Shown here: positions 34,730 to 42,994 of the stretch, in pieces
Layout: the number at the start of each line of letters is the position of its first letter
Numbering within the stretch: the first letter of the stretch is position 1
Assembly (NCBI GenBank): GCA_963702835.1
Contig: OY969762.1
Span: forward strand, 2,480,001-2,544,000
Reading direction: 5' to 3'
DNA length: 64,000 nucleotides
Origin: JAFGAV01 sp041479055
GTDB taxonomy: Bacteria; Acidobacteriota; Aminicenantia; Aminicenantales; JAFGAV01
Position numbers and translations under genes: made by a program
The notes under the pieces: model-generated
Databases searched by the model: none
What the model was told of the DNA's origin: nothing
What the model saw: only the letters and a program-made list of their open reading frames with translations

Positions 34730-34980
34730 ATCCAATCTTCCGGATTGATCGTTTCCAGGTCTTTGATGGCTTCCTGAAAACTTTTTTCTTCGTCCTCCGT
34801 CCAAACACCGAAGAAATCAAGGAATTCTGTCCTATTGTCTTTTTTTTCAGGGCCAAGGCCAAGGGCTTTTCGCAGAAGTTCTTTCACGATCTTATTGACG
34901 CTCGCGTTCGCGCTTTTTGCTCGCTTGTTTATTAATTTCTCCATCTCTTCATCCAGGCCGTGAATAGATAGGGATTTCAT
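34726..34980 (-). CDS. vapB: VapB-type ribbon-helix-helix antitoxin
   Basis: The 84-residue protein has an N-terminal ribbon-helix-helix DNA-binding part (MKSLSIHGLDEEMEKLINK, ANASVNKIVKELLRKALGLG). An acidic C-terminal tail (DFFGVWTEDEEKSFQEAIKD) probably wraps the toxin. It starts just after a palindromic operator-like region and overlaps vapC by 4 bp, the classic autoregulated layout. Confidence 0.85.
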   Translation of the reverse strand: MKSLSIHGLDEEMEKLINKRAKSANASVNKIVKELLRKALGLGPEKKDNRTEFLDFFGVWTEDEEKSFQEAIKDLETINPEDWI

Positions 34981-34989
34981 CTCGCCTCC

Positions 34990-35034
34990 AATGATTTATT
35001 TTATGAATCAATTTGATTCATATTATAAATCATT
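34990..35034 (-). promoter_or_regulatory. vapBC promoter and nested palindromic operator
   Basis: A perfect inverted repeat, ATGAATCAA-T-TTGATTCAT (35003-35021), is nested inside a second, AATGATTTAT (34990-34999) and ATAAATCATT (35025-35034). The minus-strand -10 TATAAT (35027-35022) overlaps the outer arm. It lies 10-55 bp before the vapB start, as expected for autoregulation by a ribbon-helix-helix antitoxin. Confidence 0.7.
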
Positions 35035-35118
35035 ATTATTAATAATTCAAACAAATTGGAATGGGTTTCCGGAGACGATATCGCCTGGAAGGAATGAGAA
35101 GAATATCGCTGGGGCCTC

Positions 35119-35598
35119 TCAGGCGTTCAGCCGCCAGATGGCTAAATTCAGGGCCGAAGCGAAGCTGACCCAAAGAAAATAGGGGACGAGCAGCAGGCCG
35201 GCCGGAAGCGCGATACGCCAGAAGGCAATCAAAGTCAGCAGGATTAACAGCCACAGGACGAGGATTTCAATAAAGGCCCACATGGGCTGGTGAAGGCCGA
35301 AAAACAGGACCGACCAGAGCGTGTTCAGGACAAGCTGCACAAAGAAAAGAATCATCGCTGACTTAACTCCGGCAGTCGCTGTGCCCCGTTTCCAGATAAG
35401 GAAAAGAGCCACCCCCATCAGCGCATAAAGGGTGATCCAGGCCGGTCCGAAGAGGGCGTTGGGTGGATTGAAGCTTGGTTTGGCGATGGTCTTGTACCAG
35501 GTGGCGATGGATGGCATGGTGGCCAAAGAGCCCAAGAACCCGGCGCCCTGGCAGATGATAATGGAAAGGACAAGCTTCAAAATGTCAGAGCCTCTCAC
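35119..35598 (-). CDS. tspO: TspO/MBR family membrane protein
   Basis: TspO proteins are five-helix membrane proteins that bind porphyrins. The 159-residue protein has five hydrophobic segments and the family motifs WYKTIAKPSFNPPNALFGPA, WITLYALMGVALFLIW, LVLNTLWSVLFFGLHQPMWA and PYFLWVSFASALNLAIWRLN. The length is typical. It lies just downstream of recA on the same strand, 18 bp away, so it is probably read through from recA. Role: porphyrin handling or oxidative stress, by family. Confidence 0.93.
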   Translation of the reverse strand: MRGSDILKLVLSIIICQGAGFLGSLATMPSIATWYKTIAKPSFNPPNALFGPAWITLYALMGVALFLIWKRGTATAGVKSAMILFFVQLVLNTLWSVLFFGLHQPMWAFIEILVLWLLILLTLIAFWRIALPAGLLLVPYFLWVSFASALNLAIWRLNA

Positions 35599-35615
35599 GG
35601 CCGGCCTCCTTGATC

Positions 35616-36728
35616 TTACTTTGCCTTCTCTTTCTCTCTTTTGCTCTCGGCCTTTTCAGCCTTGGCTTCCTGGCCAGAGGCCTTAGCCTCTTTCGGCTCG
35701 TCGTCGGGAATAAGGCCCATCTTTTTGCGGATTTCCTGCTCCAACTTTCCGGCCAGGTCTTTGTTGCCCTCGAGGAGCTTCTTGACGTTGTCCCGGCCCT
35801 GGCCGAGCCGTTCCCCCTTGTAGGAATACCAGGTGCCCGATCTTTCCAGAATAGCCGCATCGATGCCGCAGTCCACCAGGTCACCTTCCCGCGAGATGCC
35901 CTTGCCAAACATAATGTCGAAGAAGGCCTCCCGGAAAGGCGGGGCCATCTTGTTTTTAACGATCTTGACCTTGACCCGGTTGCCGACGACGCTCTCACCA
36001 TCCTTGATAGACGACACCCGCCGGATGTCCACCCGCAAGGAGGCGTAGAACTTCAGGGCCCGCCCGCCGGTAGTCGTCTCCGGGTTGCCGATGAACATGC
36101 CGATCTTTTCCCGGAGCTGGTTGACGAAGATGAAGCAGGTCTTAGAGCGGGCCACGATGGCCGTCAGCTTCCGCAGGGCCTGGCTCATGAGCCGCGCCTG
36201 GAGGCCCATGTGGGCGTCGCCCATCTCCCCCTCCAGCTCCGCCTTGGGAACCAGGGCCGCCACCGAGTCCACGACGATGACGTCCACCGCCCCGCTGCGC
36301 ACCAGGACCTCGGCGATCTCCAGGCCCTGCTCGCCGTAGTCCGGCTGGGAGATGAGCAGGCTGTCCACGTTCACGCCCACGCTGGCGGCGTATCTCGTGT
36401 CCAGGGCGTGCTCGGCGTCAATGTAGGCCGCCTGACCGCCCTTCTTCTGCGATTCAGCGATGACATGGAGGGCCAGGGTGGACTTGCCCGTGGCCTCCGG
36501 CCCGAAGACCTCCACCACCCGACCGCGCGGGAAGCCGCCGATGCCCAGGGCGTAATCGAAGGCGATCGAGCCGGTGGGGATGGCCTGGACCCTGATGGCC
36601 GCCTCCTTCTGGCCGAGCCGCATGACCGCGCCCTTGCCGAACTGCTTCTCGATCTGCGACATGGCGGCCTCGATGGCCTTTCCCCGCGAGATGTTCTTCT
36701 GTTCGATATCTTCTTCTTTCATGCTCAC
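35616..36728 (-). CDS. recA: RecA recombinase
   Basis: RecA forms filaments on single-stranded DNA for homologous recombination and the SOS response. The 370-residue protein shows Walker A GPEATGKSTLALHVIAE, QPDYGEQGLEIAEVLVRSGA, VDVIVVDSVAALVPKAELEGE, LMSQALRKLTAIV and FVNQLREKIGMFIGNPETTTGG. The C-terminus is an unusually Lys/Glu/Ala-rich tail (EAKASGQEAKAEKAESKREK). The start follows GGGAGGTGAGC. In an array with site-specific recombination nearby, RecA-dependent SOS control of an integrase would be expected, but no LexA box was identified. Confidence 0.98.
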   Translation of the reverse strand: MSMKEEDIEQKNISRGKAIEAAMSQIEKQFGKGAVMRLGQKEAAIRVQAIPTGSIAFDYALGIGGFPRGRVVEVFGPEATGKSTLALHVIAESQKKGGQAAYIDAEHALDTRYAASVGVNVDSLLISQPDYGEQGLEIAEVLVRSGAVDVIVVDSVAALVPKAELEGEMGDAHMGLQARLMSQALRKLTAIVARSKTCFIFVNQLREKIGMFIGNPETTTGGRALKFYASLRVDIRRVSSIKDGESVVGNRVKVKIVKNKMAPPFREAFFDIMFGKGISREGDLVDCGIDAAILERSGTWYSYKGERLGQGRDNVKKLLEGNKDLAGKLEQEIRKKMGLIPDDEPKEAKASGQEAKAEKAESKREKEKAK

Positions 36729-36784
36729 CTCCCGGCCTTCCGGGCCTGAAGCCCGGTTTCCGGAAACGCCTTATCCGAAATTTC

Positions 36785-37642
36785 TTATTTCTGCTGGCTG
36801 TAGTCGTAGAAGCCCCGGCCCGACTTCCGCCCCAGGTAGCCGGCGTCCACCATCTTGCGCAACAGGGGGCAGGGCCGGTATTTCGTGTCAGCGAACCCCT
36901 GGTGCAGAACCTCCATGATGAACAGGCAGACATCCAGCCCGATAAGGTCGGCCAAGGCCAGGGGCCCCATGGGATGGTTCATGCCCAGCTTCATGACCGT
37001 ATCGATGGCCTCCGGTGTGCCCACTCCCTCCATCAGGGCATAGACGGCCTCGTTGATCATGGGCATCAGGATGCGGTTGGCGATAAAGCCGGGATAATCG
37101 CTGGCCTCCACGGGCACCTTGCCCATCTTCTCCGCCAGGGCTTTGACCGCGGCAAAGGTCTCGGCCGTGGTGGCGATCCCCTTGATCAGCTCGACCAGGG
37201 TCATGAGCGGCACGGGGTTCATAAAATGCATGCCCATGAACCGGCCGGGCCGCTTAGTCAAGGCCCCCAGACGGGTGATGGAGATGGACGAGGTGTTGGA
37301 ACTCAGAATGACCTCCGGGGCTAGGATGCGGTCGAGCTCCTGGAGAACCTTTTTCTTGACCTCGAAATCCTCGGTTACGGCCTCGACGGCAAAGTCCGCT
37401 CCCTTCATCTCCTCCAGACGGGAGGTGGTCTTGATGCGTCCGAGCAGGCTTTCTTTGGGGCCGGCCAGTTTTCCCTTTTCGATCAGCTTGGACAGGCTTT
37501 TATCAATGCCGGCCATGGACTTTTTGAGGAGGTCGTCGGCCACATCCGCCAGGATGACATTCAACCCCGAGCAGGCGGCTACCTGGGCGATCCCAGAGCC
37601 CATGGTCCCCGAGCCGATAACACCGATGGTCTTGATGTCCAT
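36785..37642 (-). CDS. 3-hydroxybutyryl-CoA dehydrogenase
   Basis: The enzyme interconverts acetoacetyl-CoA and 3-hydroxybutyryl-CoA with NAD(P)H. The 285-residue protein has the N-terminal Rossmann motif IGVIGSGTMGSGIAQVAA, ILSSNTSSISITRLGALTKR, and the catalytic histidine in GMHFMNPVPLMTLVELI. The C-terminal domain has DYPGFIANRILMPMINEAV and GMNHPMGPLALADLIGLDV. It is 13 bp after the thiolase gene in the same direction, forming a short acetyl-CoA/butyryl-CoA unit that could serve butyrate-type fermentation or beta-oxidation. Confidence 0.95.
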   Translation of the reverse strand: MDIKTIGVIGSGTMGSGIAQVAACSGLNVILADVADDLLKKSMAGIDKSLSKLIEKGKLAGPKESLLGRIKTTSRLEEMKGADFAVEAVTEDFEVKKKVLQELDRILAPEVILSSNTSSISITRLGALTKRPGRFMGMHFMNPVPLMTLVELIKGIATTAETFAAVKALAEKMGKVPVEASDYPGFIANRILMPMINEAVYALMEGVGTPEAIDTVMKLGMNHPMGPLALADLIGLDVCLFIMEVLHQGFADTKYRPCPLLRKMVDAGYLGRKSGRGFYDYSQQK

Positions 37643-37655
37643 TGTCCGCTCCTTT

Positions 37656-38846
37656 CTACACGATCTCGATGGCCATAGCCACGGCGTCGCCGCCGCCCAA
37701 GCACAACGCAGCCACGCCCTTCTTCAGCCCCCGATGCCGCAGGGCATAGATCAAGGTCAGCAGGATACGGCAGCCCGAGGCGCCGATGGGATGGCCCAGG
37801 GCCACGGCGCCCCCATGGACGTTCACCTTCTCCCGGTCCAGGCCCAGCTCCTTGATGAGGACGACGAGCTGGGAGGAGAAGGCCTCGTTGATCTCGAAGA
37901 GGTCCACGTCCTTGACCTTCCAGCCCACCCGGGCCAGCAGCTTGTCGACGGCGCCCTTGGGCGCATACATGATCATAGAAGGCTCGACGCCGTTGGACGT
38001 CGTGGCCAGGATCTTAGCCAGGGGCTTGAGCCCCTTATCCTTGACCGTGTCTGCGCCGGCCAGCACAACGGCCGCCGCCCCGTCATTGAGAGTGGACGCG
38101 TTTCCGGCCGTTACTGTCCCATCCTTCTTGAAAACCGGCCTGAGCTTGGAGAGCTTCTCCAGGGTCGAGTCTTTTTTAGGCCCCTCGTCCACGGCGAAAA
38201 GGATGGGGTCGCCCTTCTTCTGGGGGACCGGGACGGCTACGATCTCGTTCTTGAAATAGCCCTTTTCGATGGCCTGAACGGCCTTCTGCTGGCTGCTCAG
38301 GGCAAAGGCGTCCTGCGCCTCGCGGCTGGCCCCGAACTTCTCGGCCACCACCTCGCCGGTCAGGCCCATGTGGACGTTGTCGAAGGCGCACCACAGCCCG
38401 TCCAGGATCATGGCGTCCTGGAGCTTGGCGTCGCCGAACTTGACTCCCTCACGCAGACCCCACAGCAGGTAGGGCGACCGGCTCATGCTCTCCATGCCGC
38501 CGGCCACCACGATGTTCTTCTCCTCGAGCTGGATGGCCTGAGCGCCCAGGGCCACGGCTTTTAGGGCCGAGCCGCAAACCTTGTTGACGGCGAAGCAGCT
38601 CACGGTGAAGGGCAGCCCTCCCAGGACGGCGGCTTTCTTGGCCGGGGCCTGCCCCACGCCGGCCGAAACAACGTTGCCCATTATGACTTCATCCACCTCA
38701 GCGGCTTTGACCCCTGCCCGCTGGACGGCTTCTTTGATGGCGAACCCGCCCAGCTGCGGCGCCGTGAAATCCTTGAGCGTGCCCAGGAAGTTGCCGATGG
38801 CTGTGCGGGCCCCGCCGACGATAAAGACATCCTTGAGCTCACACAT
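37656..38846 (-). CDS. Acetyl-CoA acetyltransferase (thiolase)
   Basis: Thiolase joins two acetyl-CoA to acetoacetyl-CoA or runs in reverse. The 396-residue protein has the acyl-accepting cysteine in VNKVCGSALKAVALGAQ near residue 90. The catalytic His is in GGAVALGHPIGASGCRI and the second cysteine in AALCLGGGDAVAMAIE. GGMESMSRSPYL is also typical. It is the first gene of a unit with the dehydrogenase and is the last chromosomal gene before the integron array, which begins about 190 bp upstream of its start. Confidence 0.95.
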   Translation of the reverse strand: MCELKDVFIVGGARTAIGNFLGTLKDFTAPQLGGFAIKEAVQRAGVKAAEVDEVIMGNVVSAGVGQAPAKKAAVLGGLPFTVSCFAVNKVCGSALKAVALGAQAIQLEEKNIVVAGGMESMSRSPYLLWGLREGVKFGDAKLQDAMILDGLWCAFDNVHMGLTGEVVAEKFGASREAQDAFALSSQQKAVQAIEKGYFKNEIVAVPVPQKKGDPILFAVDEGPKKDSTLEKLSKLRPVFKKDGTVTAGNASTLNDGAAAVVLAGADTVKDKGLKPLAKILATTSNGVEPSMIMYAPKGAVDKLLARVGWKVKDVDLFEINEAFSSQLVVLIKELGLDREKVNVHGGAVALGHPIGASGCRILLTLIYALRHRGLKKGVAALCLGGGDAVAMAIEIV

Positions 38847-39037
38847 CTATGACTCCTTTGTGCGGGGATAAGAACCTGACGGACTTATTTTTATCACAAT
38901 CAGGGGCGGGAGTAAATCAGGTCTCAAGTCTTCTTTTTAGCGACGGGTGGCTGTCCTTGACTCGACTTTCCCATCAGAAGATCAGTTCTGCCACAAAACC
39001 GAATCACCTTGCCTTCGACTGTACAAGCCCAAGCGGC

Positions 39038-39104
39038 TCAACGCCAGGCATAACCGGCGCGGGCCGCGAAGCAGAGCGCGTCCAGGTTGATGCCCTGGTT
39101 AGAT
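39038..39104 (-). other. attC1 (RelBE cassette, copy 1); left end of array
   Basis: Cores CTCAACG at the left and GTTAGAT (39098-39104) at the right, with an AACGCCAGGCATAACC...GGTTGATGCCCTGG stem. R'' matches the cassette start ATCTAAC at 39639. The relE stop lies inside R''. Confidence 0.85.
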
Positions 39105-39359
39105 TTTGCCTTTATAAACATCTCGACGATTACCGATTCTGAGAATAAGGATATTTGCGCCCATTAGGGCATAAATGATCCTGTAGTCTCCGATACGATA
39201 TTTACGAAGACCGGCAAATTGGCCTTTGAGCACAGGGTTTGACTCGGGTTTCTTTATCAGCTCATGTTCTATTTGGTCGAGGATACGGCTGACCTCAGTT
39301 TTTGGCAGCTTCTTGAGATCGCGATGTATCGATTTCTTGTAGACAATATTATATGCCAA
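39099..39359 (-). CDS. relE: RelE/ParE-family toxin, cassette-borne (copy 1)
   Basis: The 86-residue protein has the RelE/ParE fold pattern: MAYNIVYKKSIHRDLKKLPK, LKGQFAGLRKYRIGDYRIIY and LILRIGNRRDVYK. The basic residues (Arg in YRIGDYRIIY, Arg in NRRDVY) are those used by RelE-type ribosome-dependent RNases. It overlaps the antitoxin gene by 11 bp. The stop codon lies in the attC core, so the cassette has almost no 3' untranslated part. A near-identical copy lies at 49870-50130. Toxin-antitoxin cassettes are known to stabilise large integron arrays. Confidence 0.92.
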   Translation of the reverse strand: MAYNIVYKKSIHRDLKKLPKTEVSRILDQIEHELIKKPESNPVLKGQFAGLRKYRIGDYRIIYALMGANILILRIGNRRDVYKGKI

Positions 39360-39567
39360 GGGATTTCCTCAGCTCTTTGCCGGAAATGACAGCATCACTC
39401 TTGTCGTGGAGCCGGTCGAGTGCAATCTGAAGATCGGCGAAATCTTCGATGTACGACTCCAGTGCTTTCTGGATGACGAAAGAGCGTGGTCTCTCTATTT
39501 CTTTGGCTATCCCGTCAAGTTGCTCAGCGAGATCTTTAGGAAGCCGCACAGATATTGCTGTACTCAT
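39349..39567 (-). CDS. relB: RelB-type antitoxin, cassette-borne (copy 1)
   Basis: The 72-residue protein begins MSTAISVRLPKDLAEQLDGI and continues with KEIERPRSFVIQKALESYIE, a ribbon-helix-helix DNA-binding pattern. The C-terminal part (SDAVISGKELRKSLGI) would bind the toxin. It is preceded by AGGAGG and a cassette-internal leader containing TATACTATGTAATACATCA-like sequence, so the pair likely has its own promoter. It differs from copy 2 by only a few residues (VIQ/IIQ, IED/IKD, HDK/HNK). Confidence 0.9.
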   Translation of the reverse strand: MSTAISVRLPKDLAEQLDGIAKEIERPRSFVIQKALESYIEDFADLQIALDRLHDKSDAVISGKELRKSLGI

Positions 39568-39638
39568 GATACACCTCCTGTCATTGATGTATTACATAGT
39601 ATACAGAAGGGCACTCTTTGTCAAGTCTTCTTGTCGAA

Positions 39639-39706
39639 ATCTAACAGCCGCGCTCAGCCGCTTGCGAAGCGAAGCGGAGCAAGTCGGCTGCACCGCGTTG
39701 TTAGGC
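39639..39706 (-). other. attC2 (HEPN-like cassette)
   Basis: Cores ATCTAAC (39639-39645) and GTTAGGC (39700-39706), with a stem around GCTCAGCCGCTTGCG...GCAAGTCGGCTGCA. R'' matches the cassette start GCCTAAC at 40388. Confidence 0.85.
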
Positions 39707-40366
39707 CACCTTGCTTAAGTCCCATTCAACCCTTAAAGGAGTATACGGGATTTGGAAAGCTTCTGAAAGAGCCGAAATGAACGGAGCTGTTCGCTCGAAA
39801 GACCACTTCGCACAAGCACGATTAAAGACCCGGTAAAGAAATGCCTTGGTCGAATCACCAGGCTGAATCTGATCAGGTGGAAGAAAGGGGAATTTGCCCG
39901 ATAACCCTTTCTCTAACTTCTCGACATTATCAATATGCTCGCCAGTCACAGACCAGACTAACTCCTGTTTGGGAATATAGTGAATAAGTAAATTGCGCAA
40001 TTGGCGTAAAAGGTCGAAAGATTGATAAGGCTCCCGATCAATCCTCAATAGGTCCGGTTTAGCATCCGGACAGAACCGAAGCGCGAATTCTATCTTCTCC
40101 GGAAGACTCATTCGTTCAATCTTGCCGAGAAGCTCATTGCTCATTCCTTTATGAATACTGTGTAATGGATATTCTTCTGAAAATAGCAGGTGATTGAAGT
40201 AAGTTTCGATGGTTGTAAAACTCATGATGACTGTCCCTACAGCATAACGAAAGGCATTCGCGTCATATTTTTCCTTTCCTGCCATGAATGCGAGTTCGTT
40301 CGCCAAATAGTAAAAATAGCGATATTGGTGAACTACAACCCAGCCAGCAGAAATTTTTGCTTTCAT
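39701..40366 (-). CDS. HEPN-like domain protein, cassette-borne
   Basis: ATG 40366 gives a 221-residue protein. The longer frame upstream would cross the attC and is rejected. The centre contains LLRQLRNLLIHYIPKQELVW, where RNLLIH fits the R-X4-6-H motif of HEPN RNase domains. The helical N-terminal half (WVVVHQYRYFYYLANELAFM, TVIMSFTTIETYFNHLLFSE) also fits the family. HEPN proteins act as RNA-cutting toxins or defence effectors. No partner nucleotidyltransferase is present, so the role is only inferred. The stop lies in the attC core. Confidence 0.6.
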   Translation of the reverse strand: MKAKISAGWVVVHQYRYFYYLANELAFMAGKEKYDANAFRYAVGTVIMSFTTIETYFNHLLFSEEYPLHSIHKGMSNELLGKIERMSLPEKIEFALRFCPDAKPDLLRIDREPYQSFDLLRQLRNLLIHYIPKQELVWSVTGEHIDNVEKLEKGLSGKFPFLPPDQIQPGDSTKAFLYRVFNRACAKWSFERTAPFISALSEAFQIPYTPLRVEWDLSKVA

Positions 40367-40387
40367 CTCGTTCTCCCGTATGTGGTG

Positions 40388-40484
40388 GCCTAACGTGCTG
40401 TTCAGCAGCGGGCGGCGCTTCCCACTTGCTCCCGCCAACGCTGAACAGAGAGCGCCGACCGCCTGCTGCAACAGCGAGTTATCT
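40388..40484 (-). other. attC3 (HEAT-repeat cassette)
   Basis: Cores GCCTAAC (40388-40394) and a degenerate GTTATCT (40478-40484), with a stem GTGCTGTTCAGCAG...CTGCTGCAACAGC. The odd R'' is the exact complement of the cassette start AGATAAC at 40932, which confirms the border. Confidence 0.85.
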
Positions 40485-40913
40485 TGTCGCCAATGCTCCA
40501 TGCCGCCACACTAGGGCTGAGATATTTATTGCGCCTTTGCAAAGTGCAATGGCCTTCTTCAATTCATATTGAGATAATTCGTATCTCTCGTCCGATGGCT
40601 TACCTATGTAATGTTTCTCCAGCACTGGCAAAGCTCGAGGATCACCAAGCTGACCAAGCGCCCAAATCGCTCGATTTCTGTCGCGCATACTGTGCTCTTC
40701 AGACTCAACAAGGGCCATCAGAGCAGAAACCCTGTCACCGGGATACTCTTGCAGGGCCATCTCGCTGATGGACCGAACACCTGCCCCAATCATCCAAGAA
40801 ATGCACAAGTACGCGATTGCCAAAAGAATCAGACCCAAAGCAAAGCCGAATCCCCATCGTCTCAGCTTTCGATGCGGCTTCTGTTGCGAACCGGATTCCA
40901 TGCCCTGATTCAT
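40479..40913 (-). CDS. Membrane-anchored HEAT-repeat protein, cassette-borne
   Basis: The frame from ATG 40913 encodes about 144 residues. A basic N-terminus is followed by one membrane helix (FGFALGLILLAIAYLCISWM). The rest has HEAT-like helices (PGDRVSALMALVESEEHSMR, RNRAIWALGQLGDPRALPVL), typical of protein-binding solenoids. It is the first cassette after attI-A. No enzyme motif is visible and the function is unknown. The 3' end lies in the attC core. Confidence 0.6.
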   Translation of the reverse strand: MNQGMESGSQQKPHRKLRRWGFGFALGLILLAIAYLCISWMIGAGVRSISEMALQEYPGDRVSALMALVESEEHSMRDRNRAIWALGQLGDPRALPVLEKHYIGKPSDERYELSQYELKKAIALCKGAINISALVWRHGALATR

Positions 40914-40931
40914 TAACTCTCCCTCCAAACA

Positions 40932-40998
40932 AGATAACATTGATTATATTGATCCGCATAATATTCCAAAAGCCGCAATGAGTGCCGTATAAGACGCC
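40932..40998 (-). other. attI-like site A
   Basis: Plus strand AACATTGATTATATTGATCC followed by GCATAATATTCC and GTGCCGTATAAGACGCC, shared with the other attI-like sites. The core 7-mer AGATAAC belongs to the first cassette (matches attC3), which puts the crossover at G^TT. Confidence 0.7.
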
Positions 40999-41049
40999 TG
41001 CAAAACGAAAATTGCATCAGTCATAACCATTGATATTTCAGCCTGTTGC

Positions 41050-41213
41050 GCCAAGAGGATGAAGCGCTTGATCCAATGGCAATAGGTCTGTTCCGTGCGG
41101 CGGCTGTAATGGCGGGTGTGGAGCGCCTCGCGCAACCGGTCCAGCAGCTTCGGAGCTCGCGTAGAATAGGATACCCTTTCTTCGGCTACGGACAGTGCTT
41201 CGGAGAAAATCAA
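41050..41213 (-). pseudogene. intI: intI remnant A (N-terminal 50 or so residues only)
   Basis: From ATG 41213 the reading MIFSEALSVAEERVSYSTRA, then KLLDRLREALHTRHYSRRTEQ and YCHWIKRFI, matches the N-terminal core-binding domain of integron integrases (KLLDRLRE..R..HYS.RTE..Y..WI.RFI). Near 41054 it breaks directly into the attI-flanking sequence, so everything after residue 53, including all catalytic residues, is gone. Confidence 0.85.
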
Positions 41214-41409
41214 TTCAACCCCTTTCCATTACGCCAGATATTAAATCGACCTCGCGGCCATGTCAAGCCTCATAGTCGAATATGAAGCCCGACTACATCA
41301 TCCTTCAACCCCATCTCCTTTTTCCAGTGACCGAGGGCGGCACGGATGAGGCTGGAGTCTTCCCTAACGTTCCGCTCCCCGAACGAATCGCGGCTCACGG
41401 AGATCTTCG
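41214..41409 (-). other. Conserved intI leader of module A
   Basis: No gene is seen. The sequence is shared with 45309-45467, 47364-47560 and about 58326-58471. It includes GGCCTCGCGGCCATGTCAAG-type and GTTCCGCTCCCCGAACG segments and a second GTTAGGG site about 47 bp inside the module border. Confidence 0.75.
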
Positions 41410-41557
41410 GCCTAACGGTTGGAGCTAACCTGCGGCAACGAGAACCTTACTAACACACCGAACTCACGCACACGATAATTATTTATATACATCAAAACTT
41501 CCTTGCGCGGCAAATTGTACCAACGCCTATTCCGTCAGGTTGAGCGTTTGGTTAGGC
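41410..41557 (-). other. attC4 (zinc-ribbon cassette), long form
   Basis: Cores GCCTAAC (41410-41416) and GTTAGGC (41551-41557). Outer arms GAGCTAACCTG and CAGGTTGAGC pair across a large 148-bp site. R'' matches the cassette start GCCTAAC at 41838. Confidence 0.75.
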
Positions 41558-41596
41558 GGTTTGCCGGCAGGGTTGCAAGTATGACAACGAAACGAC

Positions 41597-41791
41597 TTAA
41601 GGCCTACCAGTAAGGAAACCGCCCATGAAAAAGCCGAATCCCAGGACGGATTCACAATGGGGACACGAGTACATGATTTCCTTTTTTACTGCACCAGATA
41701 CCTCTTTGTGTACTTCTTCGTTGAATTCAGCAGATTCTCTTTTGGTTTTTTCCAAAGTGATCGCTTGTTTGCAATACGGACATTTTGCCAT
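41597..41791 (-). CDS. Small zinc-ribbon-like protein, cassette-borne
   Basis: The 64-residue protein has two CxxC knuckles: MAKCPYCKQAITLEK and YSCPHCESVLGFG. A charged helix joins them (KRESAEFNEEVHKEVSGAVK), and a Gly/Phe-rich tail follows. The layout suggests a structural zinc ribbon. It is well spaced inside its cassette, with AAGGAG before the start. Function unknown. Confidence 0.65.
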   Translation of the reverse strand: MAKCPYCKQAITLEKTKRESAEFNEEVHKEVSGAVKKEIMYSCPHCESVLGFGFFMGGFLTGRP

Positions 41792-41837
41792 TTGTTTCTC
41801 CTTATATGTGTAATGCTAGGTCTAACGATTTCAAACC

Positions 41838-41894
41838 GCCTAACGGTAGAAATCAGCGGTGGCTGTAGCCATCCGCTGGAGTGATTTGTTAGGC
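41838..41894 (-). other. attC5 (cassette 41898-42977)
   Basis: Cores GCCTAAC (41838-41844) and GTTAGGC (41888-41894), with stem AATCAGCGGTGGC-TGTA-GCCATCCGCTGGAGTGATT. R'' matches the start at 42995. Confidence 0.9.
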
Positions 41895-41897
41895 ATT

Positions 41898-42977
41898 TCA
41901 GTCAATCCTTCTTAGTGTAAGAGTGGCTGTGTGGAGGGCGTCTACGAAACGACCGAACAAGCTTACTGCCTCCTTGGCAAGCTCCCATTTTGAGAAAACG
42001 GGCTCTTCTTGTGGCACTCCAGGTTGATTCAGCATTCCGATCAATGGGCTTACATGAATGATACGATGCCGATACTTAATCAATTTCTGAATCCGATCTT
42101 GGAAGTTCGAGTCTAAACCAATCTCGCTGAACTTTATTCCGTAAGCCTTGTTGTAGACTCGTTTGCAATCCAGATAGTTCTGAAAGTTGATCCTGCCTTG
42201 CTCGACTATCAAGGTGAGAACTGTTTTCCCGACGTCAGCTGCCTCGGCGTTTAAGATTTGTTCAATGCCCGCTTCTATTTCTCTTCTCGGTATGATGGTT
42301 TTCAACAGGCTCGCCACATCAGGCCTTATTCCCTCGCCTTCAAGTTCCAAAAAACGAGTCTTACAGTAGGCCTCAAATCCAGTTACCAAGATTGAAAGCG
42401 TTAGATTCGTTGAAACTACCTCGAATATGTAACCCTCCGTTGATGTGCCTGTTGCCAAAACCTCAACGGCTTGTATCGTGGCTTTCCAGGCCTCAAGAGC
42501 TGTGGGAAGAAGAACAGGCGTCTGCCCCTGGTAGACCGAGATTCCCATCACTTCAACTCCTTCATCTCCAACCTGATAGACAGATCGATCTCTTCCAATC
42601 CTGAATCCTTTCTTCGACACTGTCCCTACGGACGATTGAAGATCACTTGAGACTCTTAATGGACCGGCATAAAGATCGATTTGGGTTGGCGTCCAGGTAA
42701 TGGCGATCCATATTGAATTACACGCGGACATTTGTTTTAAGTCAATCGACGCAACTCGTGTTCCGGTGCCAGGAGAGGAGTGATAAAAGCGAAGAAGTAG
42801 ATCGTCTGTTCGTTCGATCAGGAAGAAATGCTGACCTGCCAGTAGCTCCCAGATTCTTCCGCCTCTTTTGTCAGCATTGAAAAGATCATCGGAAAAGTAG
42901 CTGAAAGACAGCGTACCTTCAGGACGCTGCATCGCTTCCTGCATTTCGCGAAGTTTTTCGGGAGGAATGTTCTTCAT
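41898..42977 (-). CDS. Large cassette protein with HEPN-like C-terminus
   Basis: The start is taken at ATG 42977 (MKNIPPEKLREMQEAMQRPE), since the longer frame runs through the attC. The N-terminal 150 residues are beta-rich and could be a concanavalin-like sandwich (LSFSYFSDDLFNADKRGGRI, HFFLIERTDDLLLRFYHSSP, WIAITWTPTQIDLYAG). The C-terminal half is helical, with FQDRIQKLIKYRHRIIHVSP containing the R-X3-H pattern of HEPN/MAE_28990-like proteins. A recognition domain joined to an RNase-like domain would suit a defence or toxin role, but this is inference. Confidence 0.6.
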   Translation of the reverse strand: MKNIPPEKLREMQEAMQRPEGTLSFSYFSDDLFNADKRGGRIWELLAGQHFFLIERTDDLLLRFYHSSPGTGTRVASIDLKQMSACNSIWIAITWTPTQIDLYAGPLRVSSDLQSSVGTVSKKGFRIGRDRSVYQVGDEGVEVMGISVYQGQTPVLLPTALEAWKATIQAVEVLATGTSTEGYIFEVVSTNLTLSILVTGFEAYCKTRFLELEGEGIRPDVASLLKTIIPRREIEAGIEQILNAEAADVGKTVLTLIVEQGRINFQNYLDCKRVYNKAYGIKFSEIGLDSNFQDRIQKLIKYRHRIIHVSPLIGMLNQPGVPQEEPVFSKWELAKEAVSLFGRFVDALHTATLTLRRID

Positions 42978-42994
42978 TAGCTTCAGATTTTTCG

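Noticed and set aside
40367..40501. Upstream extension of the HEPN-like cassette protein
   Set aside because: The added residues would be encoded by the attC site itself; the internal ATG 40366 fits the cassette better. The same reasoning applied at 41898-42977 and 43852-44481.
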